A stretch of DNA of 64,000 nt from Arundinibacter roseus. GTDB lineage: Bacteria > Bacteroidota > Bacteroidia > Cytophagales > Spirosomataceae. Where the stretch lies: contig NZ_SMJU01000001.1 in the NCBI RefSeq assembly GCF_004348825.1, positions 496,001 to 560,000 of the forward strand, read 5' to 3'. Within the stretch, counting starts at the first letter, position 1; the number at the start of each line of letters is the position of its first letter. A program made the position numbers and the translations under genes. The notes beneath the pieces are model-generated. The model did not search any database. It was given only the letters and a program-made list of their open reading frames with translations, and was not told where the DNA came from. Below are positions 7,959 to 16,024 of this stretch, in pieces.

Positions 7959-8828
7959 TTAGGTACGAAACGTAGTATTTCCCAGGTCTGAGGGAGGCGG
8001 GGCAGAAAACGCAACCAACCGCTCTTTCCGGCCAAAAAACTCTGAAACTATGGTATCTTCGCTCATTTCGGGGTCAGCGTGTTTGGATTCGTTATAATAG
8101 AGCAGGCTCCATTTTCCGTCAAAATCTTCAACCAACGCGCTGAGCGATTCTACCCAATCGCCCGAATTCATGTAGGTGATGCCGTCGATTTCACGGATAG
8201 CGGGTTGGTGAATATGCCCGCAGATAATGCCGTCACAGTTGCGGGAACGGGCCAATTCGGTTAATTTTTCTTCAAAATCCGAGATATAGCTCACGGCCAT
8301 TTTGACCCGTTGCTTTATTTTTTGAGAAAGCGAGTAATACGGCAGTCCGCGCCAGGCCCGGTAGCCGTTGTAGAGTTTATTGAGCCACAGCAAAAACGTG
8401 TAGCCAACATCGCCCAGATAGGCCAGCCATTTTAGATTGGAGGTCACGGAGTCAAAAACATCTCCATGCGTAACATAAAACCGTTTTTCGCCCGATTTGA
8501 GGATATAATCTTTCCGGATTTGAAACTGCTTTCCGAGGCGCAGCGGTAAAATCTGATCCAGAAAATCGTCGTGATTTCCCCGCAGATAAATAACCTTTGT
8601 CCGGTGCTCATCCATCATTTTGAGCATTGCCTTAAAAAAAGCCGTGTGCTTGCGCTTCCAGGCACCGTACTTTTTCAGTTGCCAACCGTCAATAATATCA
8701 CCGTTGAGGATTAGTTTGCGGCAGCTATAATATTTCAGGAAACTCGTTACTTCCTTGGCCTTCGAGCCGTTTGTACCCAGGTGGAGGTCAGAAATAATGA
8801 TGGTCCGGAATTCAGTCTGTATTTTCAT
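7959..8828 (-). CDS. LpxH-like UDP-2,3-diacylglucosamine diphosphatase family metallophosphoesterase
   Basis: A 289-residue calcineurin-type phosphoesterase. The ATG at 8828 is preferred over an upstream GTG because it lies just before the conserved core. Metal-binding motifs occur in order: SDLHLG, GDIIDGW, GNHDD, THGDVFD and CGHIHQP. The spacing and the Trp of GDIIDGW fit the LpxH-related group that cleaves UDP-diacylglucosamine in lipid A synthesis, although this longer branch of Bacteroidetes may have another pyrophosphate substrate. It is followed directly by a glycosyltransferase gene on the same strand. Confidence 0.85.
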   Translation of the reverse strand: MKIQTEFRTIIISDLHLGTNGSKAKEVTSFLKYYSCRKLILNGDIIDGWQLKKYGAWKRKHTAFFKAMLKMMDEHRTKVIYLRGNHDDFLDQILPLRLGKQFQIRKDYILKSGEKRFYVTHGDVFDSVTSNLKWLAYLGDVGYTFLLWLNKLYNGYRAWRGLPYYSLSQKIKQRVKMAVSYISDFEEKLTELARSRNCDGIICGHIHQPAIREIDGITYMNSGDWVESLSALVEDFDGKWSLLYYNESKHADPEMSEDTIVSEFFGRKERLVAFSAPPPSDLGNTTFRT

Positions 8829-9233
8829 ACTACAAATAAGCACAGACTGTATTACCTGATTATTAAGGCGTTATCACTTTGCTGTCAATAAAGCATCAGT
8901 GCTTATGTGTATACGTAACATAGCGTTAATATCAGGGGCAGAACCTTGTTGGAAGATTATTAATTTGCAGGCAGGGAAATGGATTTCGGCCTAGGTTAAA
9001 GAGAAGCGTACTATTTATTGAGAAATATCACGAATCAGGAAGGAATTTGGAGAAGACAAATTTTTAGCTACGGGTTTTGATTATTGGTTGTTGTACTTGA
9101 AATATGAATCTGCGCTTCAAAAAAAGTTAATTTTTGTGTACTACCGTCACATCATACATTTGAAATTTTAGCAGATTTTAGTTACTTGGTGAAATTCTGA
9201 ATTTTGAAATCCTTCTCACCTTTAACTCCTTAC
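8829..9233. other. AT-rich intergenic region
   Basis: About 400 bases between the divergent phosphoesterase and XRE regulator genes. It must contain promoters for both, but I see no perfect TAnnTTTG element and no convincing coding sequence or repeat. Confidence 0.4.
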
Positions 9234-9239
9234 ATGATT

Positions 9240-9443
9240 ATGTATCCGACCAACCTCACCCTCTGCAAACTCCGGGAAGAAAAAGGGTATTCGCAGGAAT
9301 TTGTGGCTGCGCAATTAGGTACCTCACAGTCAACCTATTCAAGAATTGAATCCGGGCAACGCCCGCTGAAAGCAAAGGAATTGGTTGCAGTTTCCAGTTT
9401 GTACAATATATCCATTGATAAGTTACTTGATGGGGGGGGGTAA
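9240..9443 (+). CDS. XRE-family helix-turn-helix regulator (small)
   Basis: A 67-residue single-domain DNA-binding protein. The HTH runs through LCKLREEKGYSQEFVAAQLG and TSQSTYSRIESGQRPLKAK, the canonical XRE/Cro pattern. The ATG at 9240 is chosen; an ATG two codons earlier (9234) is equally possible, and further upstream the frame has only a TTG. The gene ends in an uninterrupted run of nine G (9432-9440) encoding GGG just before the stop, so loss of one G would add seven codons. It stands alone between the phosphoesterase and gatC genes. Targets unknown. Confidence 0.8.
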   Translation: MYPTNLTLCKLREEKGYSQEFVAAQLGTSQSTYSRIESGQRPLKAKELVAVSSLYNISIDKLLDGGG

Positions 9444-9533
9444 GTCGTTCCTCCTGAAAACATAGCGCCAACAGCCCCGGAGGTGCGCCACTATCAGCCG
9501 CCAAACTTAATTCGTTTTCACAACTACATCGCC

Positions 9534-9541
9534 TATCTTTG
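9534..9541 (+). promoter_or_regulatory. Consensus -7 promoter element of gatC
   Basis: TATCTTTG, an exact match to the Bacteroidetes TAnnTTTG element, 24 bases before the gatC start. The -33 TTTG is weak here (TTCG/TTTT about 20 bases upstream). Confidence 0.6.
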
Positions 9542-9564
9542 CAGGCAAAATTGCCTGATTACTC

Positions 9565-9852
9565 ATGAAAATAGATCACGAATCTTTGCATAAAATCGCT
9601 CATTTGGCGCGTTTGGAAGTAAAACCCGAAGAAGAAGAAGCCCTGCTGGAAAGTATGGAAAACGTACTGACGTGGATGGAGCAGCTCAACGAGCTCGACA
9701 CCACGGGCGTGGAGCCCCTTACGCACGTAACCGACGAGGTCAATAATTGGCGTGAAGATGTGGCCCAAAACACTTTATCGCGAGCCGAAGGCCTGCAAAA
9801 TGCTCCGAGCCACGACGAGCAGTATCTGAAAGTACCAAAAGTGATTGAATAA
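9565..9852 (+). CDS. gatC: Asp-tRNA(Asn)/Glu-tRNA(Gln) amidotransferase subunit C
   Basis: A 95-residue protein with the full GatC pattern: an N-terminal IAHLARLEV helix, a middle segment VLTWMEQLNELDTTGVEPL, and a C-terminal tail ending LKVPKVIE. GatC wraps around the GatA amidase and stabilises the GatAB complex that converts Asp-tRNA(Asn) or Glu-tRNA(Gln) to the amidated form. Length is normal. As often in this phylum it is not next to gatA or gatB. A consensus promoter lies just upstream. Confidence 0.95.
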   Translation: MKIDHESLHKIAHLARLEVKPEEEEALLESMENVLTWMEQLNELDTTGVEPLTHVTDEVNNWREDVAQNTLSRAEGLQNAPSHDEQYLKVPKVIE

Positions 9853-9918
9853 TTCCCCTTTAATTCTTGATGAATAGTCACTATTTCAGGTTTCCCTATA
9901 TGTAACATATTGGCAAAT

Positions 9919-9983
9919 GCTCCGTAGGAGCTAACTGTTTGTAGCTCCTGTATTCACCAGATGCACCTAGCTCCGTTAGGAGC
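9919..9983. repeat. REP-like palindromic repeats (GCTCC-GTA/GTT-AGGAGC)
   Basis: Two short palindromes in the 280-base gap after gatC: GCTCCGTAGGAGC (9919-9931) and GCTCCGTTAGGAGC (9970-9983). A degenerate half copy (GTAGCTCCTG) lies between them. The word ATTGGCAA flanks the outer side of each. The build resembles the REP elements that are scattered through Cytophagales genomes. Confidence 0.6.
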
Positions 9984-10134
9984 GGCCCATTGGCAAGTAT
10001 GCGAGGGCAAATAGGAATTTAACCAATTATTGATCTTACAAATAGGTTGTTTTCGGCATAAAATGCACCTTCAATGCACTTTTTAGTTTGAGGTACTCAA
10101 TTTACGTTAATTCGCCAGCCTCTCCCTTTGCTAC

Positions 10135-10917
10135 TCAGGGACGAATGTCAAACGAATCGGCATCCAAATGCGCCGGAAACCGCTGACGGAAGACATTCAG
10201 TGGTTCTTTTTCCAGCTTCACGACCTTTATCGTTTCTGCCTGCCCGAGGTCGGTGATGAGCTCTCCCGCAAAATCGACCGCAAGTGAGCCGCCCGTATAG
10301 TCGAGGCCGTTGCCATCGGTACCGATGCGGTTCACGCCCAGGCAGTAACTCAAATTTTCGATGGCGCGGGCTTTTAGCAGCGTCTCCCAGGCATAGGTAC
10401 GAGCCGACGGCCAATTGGCTACATACAGCAGCACATCGTAGGGGTTTTGGGGCGACTGCCGGCTCCATACCGGAAACCGCAAATCGTAGCAAACAAGCGG
10501 ACAAATCTGCCAGCCTTTCCAGTTCAGCAGCAGCCTTTCGCGGCCCGGATGATAGGTCTGATGCTCCTCTCCCATCCGAAACAGGTGACGCTTGTCGTAA
10601 TATTGATAGGTGCCATCGGGACGCATGCCCAGCAAGCGGTTGTAGAAGGCTCCACTTTCTTTAACTGCAAAACTCCCCACCACCAGCGCCTGCGTCTGCG
10701 CCGCTATCATTTTCATCCAGCGGGTCGTGGTGCTATTGAGAGGTTCGGCGAAGTGAGCCGCATTCATGCTGAATCCGGTTGTGAACAGCTCCGGCAACAC
10801 CAGTACATCGGCAGGCTCGGGCAAATCTGCAATTTTTTCTTCCAGATTCGCCCGGTTATAGGAAGGATTTTCCCATTCCAGCGAAGTTTGTACCAAAGCT
10901 ACCCGCAGCGTGTTCAA
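10135..10917 (-). CDS. Nitrilase-superfamily amidohydrolase (omega-amidase YafV-like)
   Basis: A 260-residue carbon-nitrogen hydrolase. The catalytic triad is visible: Glu43 in LPELFTTGFS, Lys109 in YDKRHLF and Cys143 in PLVCYDLRFPVWSR. The YDKRHLFRMGEE and CYDLRFP wording matches the YafV/omega-amidase branch, which hydrolyses alpha-ketoglutaramate or alpha-ketosuccinamate in methionine salvage and metabolite repair. It lies 39 bases after def on the same strand, so it may be the last gene of a ruvX-def-nitrilase transcript. Confidence 0.9.
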   Translation of the reverse strand: MNTLRVALVQTSLEWENPSYNRANLEEKIADLPEPADVLVLPELFTTGFSMNAAHFAEPLNSTTTRWMKMIAAQTQALVVGSFAVKESGAFYNRLLGMRPDGTYQYYDKRHLFRMGEEHQTYHPGRERLLLNWKGWQICPLVCYDLRFPVWSRQSPQNPYDVLLYVANWPSARTYAWETLLKARAIENLSYCLGVNRIGTDGNGLDYTGGSLAVDFAGELITDLGQAETIKVVKLEKEPLNVFRQRFPAHLDADSFDIRP

Positions 10918-10956
10918 GAGCGTTTTTGTCAGAATTTGGGTAAAAAGAAGGTGTAT

Positions 10957-11535
10957 TTACTTACGCGCAAAAAACTTCATACGATAATCTACATCCACAA
11001 TTCCTTTGGAAATATCGCTTAGTTTACGTTTCAAAAGTTGCTTTTTCAGCGTAGGCAAATAGTCCGTAAAAAGTTTGCCCTGCAAGTGGTCGTACTCATG
11101 CTGAATGATGCGGGCGGCGGTTCCGTCATAGGTTTCTACGAGCTCATTCCAGTCCAGGTCGCGGTATTTGATTTTGAGTCGTTCGGGTCTGAAAACTTCG
11201 CCCCGAATGCCGGGAATACTCAGGCAGCCTTCTTCAAAACCCCATTCTTCACCGTCTTCTTCCAGAATTTCGGGATTAATAAACACCTTTTTGAATCCTT
11301 CCAGCGAAGGCTCTTTGTCTTCTTCTTTTTCGCCTTCGTTCATTGCCGTGCCATCCACCACAAATACCTGAATGCCCAGCCCGATTTGCGGAGCGGCAAG
11401 GCCAACGCCGGAGGCATCGTACATAGTCTCAAACATATCGTCGGCCAGTTTTTTCAGGTCCAGCTCGTCTTTTTCAAGGGCTCTTGTCACTTTGCGTAAA
11501 ACGGGGTCACCGTAGGCTACTATGGGGTAAATCAT
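10957..11535 (-). CDS. def: Peptide deformylase
   Basis: A 192-residue metalloenzyme that removes the formyl group from the N-terminal Met of new proteins. All three motifs are present: GVGLAAPQIG (43-52), EGCLSIPG with metal ligand Cys104, and QHEYDHLQG with His146, Glu147 and His150. An acidic insertion (NEGEKEEDKEPS, about 66-77) between the first two motifs is typical of the Bacteroidetes enzymes. It starts 42 bases after ruvX. Confidence 0.97.
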   Translation of the reverse strand: MIYPIVAYGDPVLRKVTRALEKDELDLKKLADDMFETMYDASGVGLAAPQIGLGIQVFVVDGTAMNEGEKEEDKEPSLEGFKKVFINPEILEEDGEEWGFEEGCLSIPGIRGEVFRPERLKIKYRDLDWNELVETYDGTAARIIQHEYDHLQGKLFTDYLPTLKKQLLKRKLSDISKGIVDVDYRMKFFARK

Positions 11536-11577
11536 CTGAATTTTTACTAATTGGTCAATTAAAAAAATGGGTATCTA

Positions 11578-12024
11578 TTAGTCTCGACTCGAAGCGTTGC
11601 CCAGCGGGTTGATTTGCTGACTTTCCATAAAAGACTGTAAAATAATGGTAGCGCTTACTTTATCAAGGTTTCCTTTTTCGCGCCGCTCACTTTTTTTACT
11701 CCCTCCGGCAATCATCGCCCGAAGCGCCATTGAGGACGTAAAGCGTTCATCGTGAGGGTAAACAGGAATTTCCGGAAAAGTGTTCTCCAGCTTTTTTATA
11801 AAGGTCCGCACAGGCTGCGTGTTGTGCGTATCGGAGCTATCAAGTTTTCGGGGCATTCCGATGACGATCCCCGCAATATCTTCCTTCCCAATATACTCTT
11901 TCAAAAAGTCGAGCAGCAGGTGCGTCCGCACGGTTTCGAGCGCCGTTGCGATAATCTGCATCGGGTCGGTAACGGCCAGGCCGGTACGTTTTGAACCATA
12001 ATCAATCGCCAGCAAACGGGGCAT
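11578..12024 (-). CDS. ruvX: RuvX/YqgF-family Holliday junction resolvase-like nuclease
   Basis: A 148-residue RNase H-fold protein. The ATG at 12024 gives the family start MPRLLAIDYGSKRTGLAV, with the catalytic Asp8 in the first strand; the open frame extends upstream but outside the family. Further motifs are GIVIGMPRKLDSSDT and the DERFTSSMA segment. Members process the 5' end of pre-16S rRNA in E. coli and were first proposed as Holliday junction resolvases. It is first in a row with def and the nitrilase gene. Confidence 0.93.
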   Translation of the reverse strand: MPRLLAIDYGSKRTGLAVTDPMQIIATALETVRTHLLLDFLKEYIGKEDIAGIVIGMPRKLDSSDTHNTQPVRTFIKKLENTFPEIPVYPHDERFTSSMALRAMIAGGSKKSERREKGNLDKVSATIILQSFMESQQINPLGNASSRD

Positions 12025-12196
12025 ACGCAAGGGGTTTCCAGGAGTTTTTGTGCCGCAAAGATAAGACCTTTCCATAGCTTTTCGATACATGCGCCTAATC
12101 TACGGCCTGAGTTAGACTTGCTAAGTTTTAAAGTTTATCGCTAATTTTGATACATAAAGCGGGTTGCCTGGCTTTCCCTCTTATTTTTTTGCCCGG

Positions 12197-12226
12197 TTTG
12201 AACACAATTTCCACCGGATACCTTTC
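12197..12226 (+). promoter_or_regulatory. Promoter of recJ
   Basis: TTTG at 12197-12200, an 18-base spacer, and TACCTTTC at 12219-12226. This fits the Bacteroidetes -33/-7 pair (TTTG, TAnnTTTG) except for the last base. The start codon follows after 11 bases, implying a very short leader. Confidence 0.55.
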
Positions 12227-12237
12227 TCTTCTTTCCT

Positions 12238-13950
12238 ATGAACGAAAAACGTTGGATTCCTTCCTCAGCACTTACCGCCCTTGAAACACAAACCGTTGCC
12301 GAGCTGGCGGAGGCTATTCATGTCAGCCCTTTTTTGGCTACTCTTTTGGTGCAGCGCGGCATTCATACCTTTGAGCAGGCACGTACATTTTTCCGTCCTG
12401 AGCTAAGCCACCTCCACGATCCTTTCCTGATGAAAGACATGGACAAGGCCGTGCAGCGGTTGATTCGGGCGCTGGATTCGCAGGAAAAAATCCTGATTTA
12501 TGGCGATTATGACGTAGACGGCACGACCTCCGTGACTCTTGTGTATGACTTTTTAAGTACTTTCTACCCCCACCTCGACTACTACATCCCGGATCGGTAT
12601 ACCGAAGGCTACGGTGTTTCTACGCAGGGAATCGACTGGGCCGCTGCACATGGCTACTCGCTGATTATTGCGCTCGATTGCGGCATCAAATCGTTGGATA
12701 AAGTTGACTACGCAAATTCTCTGGGCATTGATTTTATCATTTGCGACCACCACCGCCCCGGCGACCAACTGCCGCAAGCCGCCGCCGTGCTTGATCCCAA
12801 GCGCAGCGATTGCGCGTATCCGTACAAAGAACTAACGGGCTGTGGCGTAGGATTTAAGCTGATGCAGGCTTTTTGTATCCAAACCGGTCGCAAGCCCGAA
12901 GAGTTGTACCCCTACACCGATTTGCTGGTCGTGAGCATTGCGGCTGATATTGTGCCGATTACGGGCGAAAACCGCGTGTTGGCGTTTTTCGGATTGCAGC
13001 ATCTGAATGCTACACCAAGAATTGGCCTGAAAGCACTCATAAAAATTGCTGGTCTTCACTCCAAACTCGATATTACAAACGTGGTATTTGGCCTTGGGCC
13101 CCGCATCAATGCCGCCGGACGCATCAAACATGCCAAGGAGGCTGTTCGACTGTTGCTGTGTCAGGATGAAGAAGAAGCCACGGAATTTGCGATGGGTATC
13201 AATACCCACAACAACGACCGCCGCACGTTCGATTCCAGCATAACCGAAGAGGCCCTTGCCATGATTCAAACCGACGAATGGCTGGTAGCGGCCAAAAGTA
13301 CGGTGCTTTTTAAGGAAGATTGGCACAAAGGCGTAATCGGTATTGTGGCAAGCCGCTGCATTGAACATTTTCATCGGCCAACTATTATTCTCACGAAGTC
13401 GAACGGAAAAGCGGCCGGTTCGGCCCGGTCGGTGCCGGGTTTTGATGTCTATGAAGCAATTGAAGAATGCGCTGAACTGCTGGAACAATTTGGCGGGCAC
13501 ACATTCGCCGCCGGGCTCACGCTGCCGGTCGAAAACATTGATGCGTTCCGGCTGAGGTTTGAAGAAATTGTGAGCAGCCGTATTTTACCTGAGCAGCTCA
13601 TTCCGATGATCCGGGTGGATCTGGAAATTGCGCTGGACGAAATTTCCTGGAAGTTTTATAACGTCATGAAACAAATGGCACCCTTTGGTCCCGGCAATAT
13701 GACGCCCGTTTTTGTGAGCCGGGCCGTGCAGTTGGCCGGACGCCCCACAATCATGAAAGAAAAACACATAAAATTTGACGTTTTTCAGGGTAAATCCCCG
13801 GCATTTACAACCATTGCTTTTGGCATGGCGCATCTTTTGCCGGATCTCACAAGCGGCAAACCCTTTGATATTTGTTATACACTGGAAGAAAACAACTTTC
13901 GGGATTCGAGGACGTTACAGTTTATGTTGAAAGATATTAAATTCCAGTAA
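12238..13950 (+). CDS. recJ: Single-stranded-DNA-specific exonuclease RecJ
   Basis: A 570-residue 5'-3' exonuclease acting in recombination and mismatch repair. The DHH domain has GDYDVDG (89-95), ALDCGI (146-151) and CDHHRPGD with the name-giving DHH at 170-172. The DHHA1 domain carries [15 protein letters not shown] and [12 protein letters not shown], and the OB fold follows with the usual C-terminal QFMLKDI. Length is standard. It is followed by lptB after 74 bases. Confidence 0.97.
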   Translation: MNEKRWIPSSALTALETQTVAELAEAIHVSPFLATLLVQRGIHTFEQARTFFRPELSHLHDPFLMKDMDKAVQRLIRALDSQEKILIYGDYDVDGTTSVTLVYDFLSTFYPHLDYYIPDRYTEGYGVSTQGIDWAAAHGYSLIIALDCGIKSLDKVDYANSLGIDFIICDHHRPGDQLPQAAAVLDPKRSDCAYPYKELTGCGVGFKLMQAFCIQTGRKPEELYPYTDLLVVSIAADIVPITGENRVLAFFGLQHLNATPRIGLKALIKIAGLHSKLDITNVVFGLGPRINAAGRIKHAKEAVRLLLCQDEEEATEFAMGINTHNNDRRTFDSSITEEALAMIQTDEWLVAAKSTVLFKEDWHKGVIGIVASRCIEHFHRPTIILTKSNGKAAGSARSVPGFDVYEAIEECAELLEQFGGHTFAAGLTLPVENIDAFRLRFEEIVSSRILPEQLIPMIRVDLEIALDEISWKFYNVMKQMAPFGPGNMTPVFVSRAVQLAGRPTIMKEKHIKFDVFQGKSPAFTTIAFGMAHLLPDLTSGKPFDICYTLEENNFRDSRTLQFMLKDIKFQ

Positions 13951-14024
13951 ATCAATTTTTACAAAAACAGTTTTCTGCCTCCCTGGAAATTTTACACACA
14001 AAGCCTGATTTCCCATACTTTTCC

Positions 14025-14756
14025 ATGATACTAAGAACCGAAAATCTTGTCAAAAAATACGGCGCCCGGCTCGTCAACGATAATGTCAGCTATCAGGTAG
14101 CGCAAGGCGAAATTGTGGGATTGCTCGGGCCAAACGGCGCCGGAAAAACTACGTCGTTTTACATGGCGGTAGGTTTGGTAAAACCCAACAGTGGTCACGT
14201 GTACCTCGACGACCGGGATATTACCAAACTGCCGATGTACAAGCGGGCCCGCTTGGGATTGGGCTACCTGGCGCAGGAAGCGTCGGTGTTCAGGCAGCTT
14301 ACGGTTGAAGAAAACATTCGGGCGGTGCTGGAAATGACGGATTTACCTAAATCGGCTCAAAAAGAAAAAGTGGAAGAGTTGATGGAAGAGTTTAACCTGC
14401 ATCATGTACGCAACAACAAGGGTATGGTGCTGTCGGGCGGGGAGCGCCGCCGTACCGAAATTGCACGAGCGTTGGCCGTTGATCCAAAGTTTATTCTTTT
14501 GGATGAACCTTTTGCGGGTGTAGACCCTATCGCCGTAGAAGATATTCAGTCGATTGTGGCCCGGCTCAAACACCGCAACATTGGCATTCTGATTACTGAC
14601 CACAACGTAAACGAGACGCTTTCCATCACGGATCGGGCGTATTTGCTGTTTGAGGGAAAAATCCTTAAACAGGGAACTGCCGAAGAACTCGCCGAAGATG
14701 AGCAGGTTCGGCGAGTGTATCTGGGACAGCATTTTGAACTAAAACGAAAAATATAA
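14025..14756 (+). CDS. lptB: Lipopolysaccharide export ABC transporter ATP-binding protein LptB
   Basis: A 243-residue ABC ATPase. Walker A is GPNGAGKTT (35-43), the signature LSGGE (136-140), and Walker [13 protein letters not shown] (157-168). The [22 protein letters not shown] block and C-terminal RRVYLGQHF are diagnostic for LptB, which powers the LptFG extraction of LPS from the inner membrane. A TACTTTTC box sits right against the start codon (14016-14023). It is convergent with the next gene, 14 bases away. Confidence 0.96.
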   Translation: MILRTENLVKKYGARLVNDNVSYQVAQGEIVGLLGPNGAGKTTSFYMAVGLVKPNSGHVYLDDRDITKLPMYKRARLGLGYLAQEASVFRQLTVEENIRAVLEMTDLPKSAQKEKVEELMEEFNLHHVRNNKGMVLSGGERRRTEIARALAVDPKFILLDEPFAGVDPIAVEDIQSIVARLKHRNIGILITDHNVNETLSITDRAYLLFEGKILKQGTAEELAEDEQVRRVYLGQHFELKRKI

Positions 14757-14770
14757 GGAGCTGCGGGGGC

Positions 14771-15484
14771 TTATTTGATTTTCTCCCATACTTCATGAAT
14801 CGGATCGCCTTTGCTGCTTTTGCCGGAGTGGTCCCAACGACCGTCTTTGAGTGCCCAGTTAAACGAAAGTTCGGCTCCTACCCGGTGGTTGTCGCGAGAG
14901 AAAAACTCGATTTTTTCGGTGTACTTTCCATCCTTAATCGTGTAGCTGCCGCCGCCCGTGCCATAAAACCCTTTGACTGCCGGATCAATCGCTGCCCACT
15001 GAAACCGCGTTCCTGACAAAATTTTAAGCGTTTTGCGCGTACCGCTCTGATGAATTTTCACCAACTCGCCCGCATCTCCATTGGCTCTTTCGGTGATGTG
15101 CCACGTACCTGCCATCGGCACCGAAGCGGCATCGTCTACGAGCATCCACACAAGGTCTTCGTCCTCGCTTCGCAGCGTCAGAATGCTATCTTTCCGATCC
15201 ACCTGATACGTTACAGTTTTGTTGATTTTGGCGGTATCTGCTGAATGGAACTCCCGGTTATAGGTAAGTTTCCCATCTTTCATAGTAAATGTTCCCCCTT
15301 CGGTTCGGTCAAAATATTTGTTCAGGATACTGAACGAGGAAATCATCAGGTAATCGTCCGCCAAAATCATCACGGCGGTGCTGTTGTTTGGCTGCTGCGA
15401 CTTCCAGGCTCCTTTAAGGGATTGTGCCGATACGTTTATTGCCATCAGGGTGATTGCCAGGTAGAAGAAAAAATATTTTTTCAT
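14771..15484 (-). CDS. Secreted protein with two lipocalin-like repeats, function unknown
   Basis: A 237-residue protein with a clear signal peptide (cleavage near NVSAQ, about residue 21). The mature part looks duplicated. The first half has LKGAWKSQQ then GGTFTMKDGKLTYNREFHS. The second has MAGTWHITE then GGSYTIKDGKYTEKIEFFS, ending with WDHSGKSSKGDPIHEVWEKI. Each half opens with a G-x-W strand, as in lipocalin-like domains. I cannot assign a ligand or pathway. Confidence 0.75.
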   Translation of the reverse strand: MKKYFFFYLAITLMAINVSAQSLKGAWKSQQPNNSTAVMILADDYLMISSFSILNKYFDRTEGGTFTMKDGKLTYNREFHSADTAKINKTVTYQVDRKDSILTLRSEDEDLVWMLVDDAASVPMAGTWHITERANGDAGELVKIHQSGTRKTLKILSGTRFQWAAIDPAVKGFYGTGGGSYTIKDGKYTEKIEFFSRDNHRVGAELSFNWALKDGRWDHSGKSSKGDPIHEVWEKIK

Positions 15485-15580
15485 GAGTTCTAAGGATTTA
15501 TGAATAATTAGTGATGCTACACAAAGCTACTCAAAAATTGTTCCTCATCCTTTTTGACTACACGCCAGATAGAGTAAATC

Positions 15581-15607
15581 AACCATTAAGAAACTAAGAA
15601 AGTTAAG
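15581..15607. repeat. Dispersed short repeat, copy B (AACCATTAAGAAA...)
   Basis: Second copy of the 27-base repeat described at 264-290. It lies between the secreted protein gene and the coiled-coil lipoprotein gene. Confidence 0.6.
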
Positions 15608-15621
15608 GTCTCAATTTCCCC

Positions 15622-16011
15622 TTACTCACAAATTTCCTTCAATCGGTTTTCCACGGCTTCGTCCAGCTTGTCGCGTTGCTCGGGTGCCTGATAGCGGGCT
15701 TCAAAAAGACTATCCATCGCCATCGTGATTCGGGTGGCGAGCGCTCCGGTCTGTTCCGTCAGTACCTGCCTGATCGAGTCATTTGTTTGGCGTTGTGCGG
15801 CAGTCAGCGGACTATTGCTTTTTATCAGCGAATCTTCCATCAGCTGCATCTCGTTGGCAATGCGAAACCGCTCGTCTTTTAGTTTTCGGGCCTCGCATTG
15901 GAGCTCCGCCATCAGGTTCACGTCTTCGGTTTCGGGGGCTTGATTGGCCGTGCAGTTCCACAGCCACAAACTGCTTAGCAGCAGGCTACCAATAATCTTA
16001 TAGGAAGTCAT
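15622..16011 (-). CDS. Small coiled-coil lipoprotein, function unknown
   Basis: A 129-residue protein. The signal peptide ends in a lipobox-like LWNC. The mature part is charged and helical (LQCEARKLKDERFRIANEMQ; LDEAVENRLKEICE), likely a coiled coil, with no recognised domain. It begins 13 bases after the stop of the haloperoxidase-like lipoprotein gene on the same strand, so the two are probably co-expressed. Confidence 0.65.
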   Translation of the reverse strand: MTSYKIIGSLLLSSLWLWNCTANQAPETEDVNLMAELQCEARKLKDERFRIANEMQLMEDSLIKSNSPLTAAQRQTNDSIRQVLTEQTGALATRITMAMDSLFEARYQAPEQRDKLDEAVENRLKEICE

Positions 16012-16024
16012 AAAAGAAAAAAAA

